Assembly: GCA_027623815.1 (NCBI GenBank)
Contig: JAQBUV010000032.1
Coordinates: 1-28,288 of the forward strand
Direction: 5' to 3'
Length of the DNA stretch: 28,288 nt
From: Casp-Chloro-G3 sp002816715
GTDB taxonomy: Bacteria > Chloroflexota > Dehalococcoidia > Lucifugimonadales > UBA3495
The translations under genes and the position numbers were made by a program. Below the pieces are notes generated by a model, which saw only the letters and a program-made list of their open reading frames with translations, was not told where the DNA came from and made no database searches. Positions 23,368 to 28,288 of this stretch are shown piece by piece (the stretch's first letter is position 1; every line of letters begins with the position of its first letter).

Positions 23368-24576
23368 TTAAAGCTCAATCCCAGCAGCCTTGGCCACCGT
23401 GGGCACATCCTTATCGCCCCGACCGCTGAGGCAGACCAGGATGATCTGCTCCGGGCCAAGCTGCTTGGCCAGCTCGCTGGCGTAATAGACCGCGTGCGAC
23501 GATTCCAGGGCGGGAATGATTCCTTCAGTACGGGACAGCAGATGGAAGCCCTCCAACGCTTGCGAGTCGTTCACCGGAGTGTAGGTGGCCCGCTCGGTGT
23601 CCTTCAGGTAGCTGTGCTCCGGCCCGACTCCCGGGTAGTCCAAACCAGCGGAGATGCTGTGGGTGGCCATCACCTGACCATTGGGGTCTTGCAGCAGGTA
23701 GGACATGGAACCGTGCAGCACTCCCGGCTTTCCGGCGGACAATGACGCCGAATGGTGGCCGGTCTCCACGCCTTCACCGCCAGCCTCGACGCCCACCAGT
23801 TTTACCGCCTCGTCGTTGATGAACTCGTAGAAGGTGCCGATAGCGTTGCTGCCTCCGCCAACGCATGCGACCACGTAGTCGGGCAGACGCTCTTCCGCTT
23901 CCAATATCTGCTGCCGGGCCTCCCGGCCAATGATCGACTGGAAATCGCGCACCAGCATGGGATAAGGGTGCGGCCCAACCACGCTGCCGATGAGGTAATG
24001 GGTGGTCTCCACGTTGGTCACCCAGTCCCGAATAGCCTCGTTGATGGCGTCCTTCAGGGTGCGGGTGCCAGACTCGACCGGAATTACCTCAGCCTCCAGC
24101 AGGCGCATGCGAAAGACGTTGAGCGACTGCCGCTGGATGTCCTCAGCGCCCATATAGACAATGCACTGTAGGCCCAGCATGGCGCAAACGGTGGCGGTAG
24201 CGACACCGTGCTGTCCCGCCCCGGTCTCGGCGATGATCCGCTGTTTGCCCATGTGCTTGGCCAGCAGGGCCTGACCAAGAGCGTTGTTGATCTTGTGCGC
24301 GCCGGTGTGAGCCAGGTCTTCGCGCTTGAGGTAGATTTTGGCCCCGCCACAATGACGGGACAGGTTTTCCGCATGATAAAGGGCGGTGGGACGTCCGGCA
24401 TAGTTATGCAGCAGGCTAGCCAGATCTTGCTGGAAGCCCGGATCGGATTTGACCTGATGGTAAGCGTCCTCCAACTCGGACAGCGCGGCCATCAAAGTTT
24501 CCGGCACAAACTTGCCGCCGTAATCGCCAAAACGCCCCCGGTCATCGGGCAGGGCCACCGGCTTGCTAGCTACCAT
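23368..24576 (-). CDS. trpB: Tryptophan synthase beta chain
   Basis: This 402-aa PLP enzyme joins indole and serine to make tryptophan. It is the classical TrpB1 type: GRFGDYGGKFVPETLM at the start, the PLP lysine K95 in HTGAHKINNALGQ, ETGAGQHGVATAT with the catalytic Glu, and the phosphate loop CVGGGSNAIG. ATG start with AGGAGGT 8 nt upstream. It follows trpF by 30 bp. trpA, normally next, is absent; the downstream gene is the degenerate SDR. Confidence 0.96.
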   Translation of the reverse strand: MVASKPVALPDDRGRFGDYGGKFVPETLMAALSELEDAYHQVKSDPGFQQDLASLLHNYAGRPTALYHAENLSRHCGGAKIYLKREDLAHTGAHKINNALGQALLAKHMGKQRIIAETGAGQHGVATATVCAMLGLQCIVYMGAEDIQRQSLNVFRMRLLEAEVIPVESGTRTLKDAINEAIRDWVTNVETTHYLIGSVVGPHPYPMLVRDFQSIIGREARQQILEAEERLPDYVVACVGGGSNAIGTFYEFINDEAVKLVGVEAGGEGVETGHHSASLSAGKPGVLHGSMSYLLQDPNGQVMATHSISAGLDYPGVGPEHSYLKDTERATYTPVNDSQALEGFHLLSRTEGIIPALESSHAVYYASELAKQLGPEQIILVCLSGRGDKDVPTVAKAAGIEL

Positions 24577-24601
24577 TGATTAAGACCTCCTGCCTTACCT
24601 A

Positions 24602-24628
24602 CCAATCTAGCCAATCTGGCCAATCTGG
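24602..24628 (-). repeat. 9-bp tandem repeat (three units) across the trpF stop codon
   Basis: CCAATCTGG occurs at 24611-24619 and 24620-24628, with a one-base variant CCAATCTAG at 24602-24610. On the coding strand these give the terminal QIG-QIG of TrpF, and the variant base makes the stop TAG in the third unit. Confidence 0.85.
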
Positions 24629-25281
24629 CGGGCATTCTTAACAAACGCCCGAATCTTGTGCGGGTCTTTCACGCCGTCAGTCTCGACACCGCTGGATACA
24701 TCTACGCCCCAGGGATGAACTTGGGCGACAGCCTCGGCTACATTCTCAGGAGTAAGCCCCCCGGCCAGCAAAAACTCGTGGCCTTGCTGGGATAGCTGAG
24801 CGGCGATATCCCAGTCAAAGCTCTGGCCGGTGCCGCCCTGCAATCCGTCCACCAAGCGGTCAAGCGTAACCAGATGCCCTGGCTCGCCAAATCGCTGGAT
24901 ATTCGCCAATAATGCCGCTGAGTCCGCAACGCCTGAGCCAGGTACATGCAGTACTTTGATAACCCGCGCCTGCATCTGCCGGCAGTAGTCCACAGACTCA
25001 TGGCCGCATAACTGCACCAGTTCCAGACCGCAACTCTGCACCACCTGGTTAACTTCTTCGGTTGACTGGTCGGCGAACAGCCCCACTATCTTTGGGACAT
25101 TGTTTCCAGGGGCATTATTTCCGTGAGCCTTAATCCTGGCGACAATTTCACTGGCTGCTTCAACCTCCACCCGGCGGCGGCGTCCTGGGACGAACACCAG
25201 ACCAATGTAATTAGCACCAGCTTCGGCAGCGACCAGAGCATGGTCGGGCTGCTGTATCCCACAAATCTTGACCCGGATCAT
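24607..25281 (-). CDS. trpF: Phosphoribosylanthranilate isomerase
   Basis: This 224-aa TIM-barrel isomerase is of tryptophan synthesis. The catalytic Cys is C7 in RVKICGIQQP. YIGLVFVPGRRRRVEVEAA, VGLFADQS, VQLCGHES and the GGTGQSFDWDIA strand with LLAGGLTPENV and GVDVSSGVET are present, the last binding the substrate phosphate. It overlaps trpC by 4 bp (ATGA). A loop at residues 54-63 holds GNNAP-GNNVP, a duplicated five-residue unit, and the C-terminus ends in repeated QIG, both encoded by tandem DNA repeats. The enzyme looks otherwise complete. Confidence 0.95.
   Translation of the reverse strand: MIRVKICGIQQPDHALVAAEAGANYIGLVFVPGRRRRVEVEAASEIVARIKAHGNNAPGNNVPKIVGLFADQSTEEVNQVVQSCGLELVQLCGHESVDYCRQMQARVIKVLHVPGSGVADSAALLANIQRFGEPGHLVTLDRLVDGLQGGTGQSFDWDIAAQLSQQGHEFLLAGGLTPENVAEAVAQVHPWGVDVSSGVETDGVKDPHKIRAFVKNARQIGQIG
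25093..25122 (-). repeat. 15-bp tandem repeat in trpF encoding GNNAP-GNNVP
   Basis: Units 25108-25122 and 25093-25107 match at 12 of 15 bases. The insertion lies in a variable surface loop between the first helix and second strand of the barrel, so the frame and fold are preserved. Confidence 0.7.
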
Positions 25282-26090
25282 CGACTTTTCGTGGGTATTA
25301 TCTGTCCGGTCAACTCCCTGACCTTGACGCCGATGTCCGGCGCAGTGACCAGTGCTTCACCCACCAGAACTGCATCGACACCCATGTCTCCCAGAAAGCG
25401 CAGGTGTTCCCGCGTGCTGATGCCGCTCTCGCTGACGATAATTTTACCGCGAGGAATCAACGGCACCAGGCGCTCGGTCACTACCAGGTCGGTGGTGAAG
25501 GTGCTCAAGTCCCGGTTGTTGATGCCGATAATCTCAGCGCCGACATCCAGAGCAATCTGCAACTCAACCCGATTGTGCACCTCTACCAGGCACTGCATCC
25601 AAAACCGATGCGCCAGGGCCATCAGCTCTTTTAACTGCTCCGGAGATAGGATCGCGACAATCAACAGCAGGGCGTCGGCGCCAATGGCCCGCGCTTCGTA
25701 CACCTGATAAGGGTCGAAGATGAAATCTTTTCGCAACACCGGAGCGCGCTGCGAAACCCCCGACTGCTTGATCTGGACGATGTGGTCCAACTCCCCCTCA
25801 AACCTGGGGTCGGTTAACACCGATATAGCGGCGGCCCCGTTGCTGGCGTATGTGCCAGCGATGCGTACCGGATCGAAGTCAGGACAGAGCAAACCTCGCG
25901 ACGGGGAAGCCTTCTTGACCTCGGCGATTAGCTGCACGCCTCTGCCCGACAACGCTCGAGAGAAATTCAACGGCGTCTGCTGGGCCACGATACGCTGGTT
26001 CAGGTCGTCCAGAGACACCGCCTCCTTCTGGCGGGCCACCTCTGCCCGCTTGTCGGAGACTATACCTTCAAGCAAATTTGGCGTTGTCAA
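25278..26090 (-). CDS. trpC: Indole-3-glycerol-phosphate synthase
   Basis: This 270-aa TIM-barrel enzyme closes the indole ring. The catalytic motifs are LIAEVKKASPSRGLL (Glu and Lys), VLTDPRFEGELDHI, PVLRKDFIFDPYQVYEAR with the second Lys, EVHNRVELQIAL, IGINNRDLSTF and the phosphate-binding VSESGIS with AVLVGEALV. TTG start with a strong AGGAGGTGG about 6 nt upstream. It overlaps the DUF2283 gene upstream and trpF downstream by 4 bp each, so all are translated in one run. Confidence 0.96.
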   Translation of the reverse strand: MTTPNLLEGIVSDKRAEVARQKEAVSLDDLNQRIVAQQTPLNFSRALSGRGVQLIAEVKKASPSRGLLCPDFDPVRIAGTYASNGAAAISVLTDPRFEGELDHIVQIKQSGVSQRAPVLRKDFIFDPYQVYEARAIGADALLLIVAILSPEQLKELMALAHRFWMQCLVEVHNRVELQIALDVGAEIIGINNRDLSTFTTDLVVTERLVPLIPRGKIIVSESGISTREHLRFLGDMGVDAVLVGEALVTAPDIGVKVRELTGQIIPTKSR

Positions 26091-26308
26091 ACCCCCACCT
26101 CCTCATCTTTGACCAGTCTGGTTATTGAGCCGAGGATGAACTCCCTTCCGCCCTGAATCTCAATCGAAACCGGCGAAACCGGCGAAACCGGCTTGCCGTC
26201 TCTGGTAAAGTGGGTGATAACCCCATTGGCCTCTTCAGCGTAATCAGACGGCTCCTCGGAGAGCCACATCAGAAGTATATCTACATCACGGCTGTACCTA
26301 AGCTTCAT
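26087..26308 (-). CDS. DUF2283-family small protein inside the trp operon
   Basis: This is a 73-aa protein of unknown function. MKLRYSRDVDILLMWLSEEP, ANGVITHFTRDGKPVS and IEIQGG match the usual DUF2283 pattern. The frame extends upstream to a TTG at 26353, but the family begins at the MKLRYS strand, so ATG 26306-26308 is chosen; neither start has a good ribosome-binding site, so coupling to trpD (stop at 26356) is possible. The stop overlaps the trpC start (TTGA). It contains a tripled 9-bp unit giving PVSPVSPVS where relatives have a single PVS. Confidence 0.72.
   Translation of the reverse strand: MKLRYSRDVDILLMWLSEEPSDYAEEANGVITHFTRDGKPVSPVSPVSIEIQGGREFILGSITRLVKDEEVGV
26165..26191 (-). 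repeat. 9-bp exact tandem repeat (three units) in the DUF2283 gene
   Basis: CGAAACCGG occurs three times without mismatch. It is in frame and produces the repeated Pro-Val-Ser between two strands. Confidence 0.9.
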
Positions 26309-26355
26309 ATGGGTCGTAGTCTTATTGCCGGAGGCTAAAACTGATTTTAACAACT

Positions 26356-27375
26356 TTATTCTTCGCCCAATTTCTGGCTCAATTCTACCAGGGCATCCAG
26401 CTTGAGGAGGGCTTCCCCGCTGTCGATGATCTTGGCTGCCATCTCGATGCCCTGTTTCACGGTATTGGCCCGGTCGCCAGCCATCAGCACCGCGCCGCTG
26501 TTTAGCAGCACCACATCACGAATCGGCCCCTGCTCTCCCTGAAAAACCCGGCGCATGGTGGCGGCGTTCTCTTCCTTGGTGCCGCCCCGGATCGCCTCAA
26601 TGGGAGTCTCCGGCAGCCCGGTCAACTCCACCGGCAATGTCCAGCTATGAATGACGCCGTCCAACACCTCCCAGCCCTTGGTTTTGCCGGATAAGGTCAA
26701 CTCGTCCAGGCCGTCTTCCCCGTGGACAATAATGGCGTGGTGGATGCCCAGAAGCTTGAGCACCTCTGCCATCGTCTCGCCGAGTCCGGCGTGGGACACG
26801 CCCAATAGCTGCGATTGTGCGCCGGCTGGATTGGTCAGCGGCCCCAGGACGTTGAACACGGTGCGGATACCAATTTCCCGGCGCACCGGGGCGGCGTAGC
26901 GCATGGCGGGATGGAACACCGGCGCGAACATGAAACCCAACCCCACCTCGTTGATGCACCGTTCCACACCCTGAGGGGGCAGGTCAATCTTGACGCCCAG
27001 GGCTTCCAGGACATCGGCGCTGCCGCAGGATCCGGAGGCGGCTCGGTTGCCGTGCTTGGCGACTTTTAGCCCAGCCCCCGCTGCCACGAAGGCCGCCGCC
27101 GTGGATATATTGAAAGTATTCTTGCCGTCGCCGCCGGTGCCGCAGGTGTCGATCAAAGGCCCGGATACGTTCACTCGAAGAGCTTTTTCCCGCATGACTA
27201 TAGCCATGCCCGCAATCTCCGCCGGTGTCTCGCCCTTGATGCTCAAGGCGGTGAGGAAGGCGCCCAACTGGGCGGGCGTGGCCTCGCCGTCCATGATTTC
27301 CCCCATCACGGTTGATGCCTCGGCCATGCTGAGGGACTTGCCGGAAACTACCGCGCCAATGGCTTCCCGAATCAT
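26356..27375 (-). CDS. trpD: Anthranilate phosphoribosyltransferase
   Basis: This 339-aa enzyme joins PRPP and anthranilate. Motifs are DTCGTGGDGKNTFNIST (glycine-rich PRPP loop), KHGNRAASGSCGSADVLEALG and the Mg-binding Asp-Glu of GEDGLDELTLSG; FMFAPVFHPAMRYAAPVRRE is the anthranilate-binding helix. Full length. ATG start with AGGGAG 9 nt upstream. It is first in the trp cluster and directly follows the promoter at 27409-27437, so trpE and trpG must be elsewhere. Confidence 0.96.
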   Translation of the reverse strand: MIREAIGAVVSGKSLSMAEASTVMGEIMDGEATPAQLGAFLTALSIKGETPAEIAGMAIVMREKALRVNVSGPLIDTCGTGGDGKNTFNISTAAAFVAAGAGLKVAKHGNRAASGSCGSADVLEALGVKIDLPPQGVERCINEVGLGFMFAPVFHPAMRYAAPVRREIGIRTVFNVLGPLTNPAGAQSQLLGVSHAGLGETMAEVLKLLGIHHAIIVHGEDGLDELTLSGKTKGWEVLDGVIHSWTLPVELTGLPETPIEAIRGGTKEENAATMRRVFQGEQGPIRDVVLLNSGAVLMAGDRANTVKQGIEMAAKIIDSGEALLKLDALVELSQKLGEE

Positions 27376-27408
27376 GTAAGAAACTCCCTTTGCTGCCGTT
27401 CAAAACAT

Positions 27409-27442
27409 ATTATGTCGGGTAAACCGGGTGGTGTAAACCGGG
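27409..27442 (-). promoter_or_regulatory. trp operon promoter with two direct repeats
   Basis: On the minus strand TTTACA (27432-27437), 17-bp spacer, CATAAT (27409-27414), each five of six to consensus. Two copies of CCCGGTTTAC (27433-27442 and 27419-27428), 14 bp apart, cover the -35 box and most of the spacer, an ideal place for a repressor. The leader is only about 27 nt, leaving no room for a Trp leader peptide or T-box. Confidence 0.55.
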
Positions 27443-27621
27443 CTGAGCGGAGTCGATGTATCTGCCCCAGTCCATATTGCAAAAACCCCGGAACACCCAC
27501 CATTACTCCCCTTGCTTAATCTGCCGACCAGAACGTATCCTGTTGGGCGTATTGTCGTTTTAGTTCACCATTTTGTCGTAAGTTTACTTAATCATTCTCT
27601 AGTCTCGGTACTTAGCACATC

Positions 27622-28209
27622 ATGCAAGTCAGCGCCTGGCAGAAGCTCATCTTCCGAACCTCCCTGGCCCTCTGCGTCGCCAGCCTGGTGCTGGTGATCT
27701 CGCTGGCCTACTGGCACTGGCTGGACAAAACACACATGGTCGCCAACGCCCAGGCCCAGGCCAAACAGCAAGCAGAGCTGGCCGCCGGGATCATCGACCA
27801 GCAAGTTTCCGGGTTGAGCGAAACCACCCACTCTATCGCTGAAGACCTCAGTTCGGGACGGTTGCCCCAAGACCAACTGACCGACCGCTTCAAGAGCGTC
27901 ATCGATGAGAACCCTGATCTCTTTGGCGTGGGGGCCGCCTACCTGCCCTACCAGCATGACTCGTCGGTGCGGCTGTACGCCCCTTATTACCGGCTAAACA
28001 CCGCCACCGGACAGCACGAACTGGTCCAGATTGAAGACAGCTACGACTACACTCTGCCCGACGGCACCAACGGCGTCCGCACCCACTGGTACCACAATCC
28101 CCTTGACCAGGGCGCCACCTGGAGCGAACCCCTGTTTGGCACCGCCAGCAACGCCTACATTGCGCCCTACATCAGCCCCTTCTATGAGGTGGACGGCAGC
28201 GAATCCTGA
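27622..28209 (+). pseudogene. Cache-type membrane sensor gene, truncated by the right IS
   Basis: This 195-codon fragment has a single N-terminal membrane segment (residues about 9-33) followed by an extracytoplasmic PDC/Cache-like sensor domain. The signature YAPYYRLN, a WYHNPLDQGATWSEPLFGTAS loop (split across the ligand pocket) and YIAPYISPFYE match the dCache ligand-binding fold. The coding sequence is cut at the IS border; the final codon TCC precedes the TGA that is the first three bases of the IS. The lost part probably encoded a second membrane segment and a signalling module, kinase, cyclase or chemotaxis type. Start ATG at 27622 with no strong ribosome-binding site. Confidence 0.75.
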
Positions 28210-28288
28210 GGTGGACCCCATTGTTAGGACAGCGAAAGGGCCAAGTTAAGATAGTCTCCCGCTGGAAGGTCCGATGCCAAGTCACTGG
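28207..28288 (+). mobile_element. IS3-like insertion sequence end (partial, runs off right edge)
   Basis: Starts TGAGGTGGACCCC exactly where the sensor gene stops and continues to the window edge. Together with the preceding C, its first 81 bases are the exact reverse complement of positions 1-82. Within it, GGAAGG lies 4 nt before an ATG at 28274, which could be the start of the transposase orfA (inference; five codons visible). The element body lies outside the window. Confidence 0.7.

Noticed and set aside
26165..26191. Short CRISPR-like repeat
   Set aside because: Units of 9 bp with no spacers; it is a simple in-frame tandem repeat.
27376..27408. Trp attenuator or T-box leader
   Set aside because: The leader is about 27-33 nt, too short, with no Trp codon cluster or terminator hairpin.

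Overview
The window is a bacterial chromosomal fragment of roughly 56-58% G+C (my estimate by eye) with densely packed genes on both strands. Several features point to Chloroflexota, perhaps a Dehalococcoidia/SAR202-like lineage: a TPP-dependent acetolactate-synthase-like enzyme, a Rv0121-type PPOX/F420 flavoprotein, a HEAT-repeat protein, a stand-alone Clp N-domain protein and frequent TTG/GTG starts. This placement is inference; there is no rRNA or marker gene to test it. No tRNA, rRNA, CRISPR array or phage gene was seen.

Layout from left to right. The first 81 bases are the end of an insertion sequence, and the identical end recurs in inverted orientation at 28207-28288, so the unique sequence is bounded by two copies of one IS end. 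At 364-3642 (minus strand) lie a CPA1 cation/proton antiporter fused to a rhodanese domain and a TPP-dependent enzyme. At 3908-10223 come a DNRLRE lipoprotein, then on the minus strand a PPOX-class flavoprotein, a HEAT-repeat protein, the NAD(P)HX repair enzyme Nnr, AcpS, MetF and a crotonase. At 10327-12331 are DUF167, a dual-specificity-type phosphatase, a small zinc ribbon (minus strand) and a JAMM metallopeptidase. At 12398-14639 (minus strand) are a Ca2+/cation antiporter and LeuB. A toxin-first RelE/Phd module at 14837-15541 has its own promoter/operator. A glycolate oxidase operon, glcD - Clp N-domain gene - glcE - glcF, fills 15687-20467 (plus strand). A GNAT acetyltransferase follows, then on the minus strand a glyoxylate-type aminotransferase, a degenerate SDR and the trp genes trpB, trpF, trpC, a DUF2283 gene and trpD, read from the promoter at 27409-27442. 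Last is a membrane sensor gene cut off by the right-hand IS.

How the genes work together: GlcDEF would oxidise glycolate to glyoxylate, and the nearby class V aminotransferase would convert glyoxylate to glycine. MetF and the folate-linked one-carbon pool fit alongside. trpDCFB covers anthranilate to indole/tryptophan, but trpE, trpG and trpA are not in the window.

The most striking observation is in the antiporter-rhodanese fusion. Its reading frame stops at a UGA exactly at the position of the catalytic rhodanese cysteine. The frame then continues for 45 intact codons that encode the rest of the rhodanese domain. A hairpin matching the bacterial SECIS rules lies just downstream. This looks like a selenocysteine codon and makes the gene a candidate selenoprotein transporter. 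Other points of note are an SDR that has lost its whole catalytic tetrad, in-frame tandem micro-duplications in several genes, and foreign small genes embedded in the glc and trp operons.
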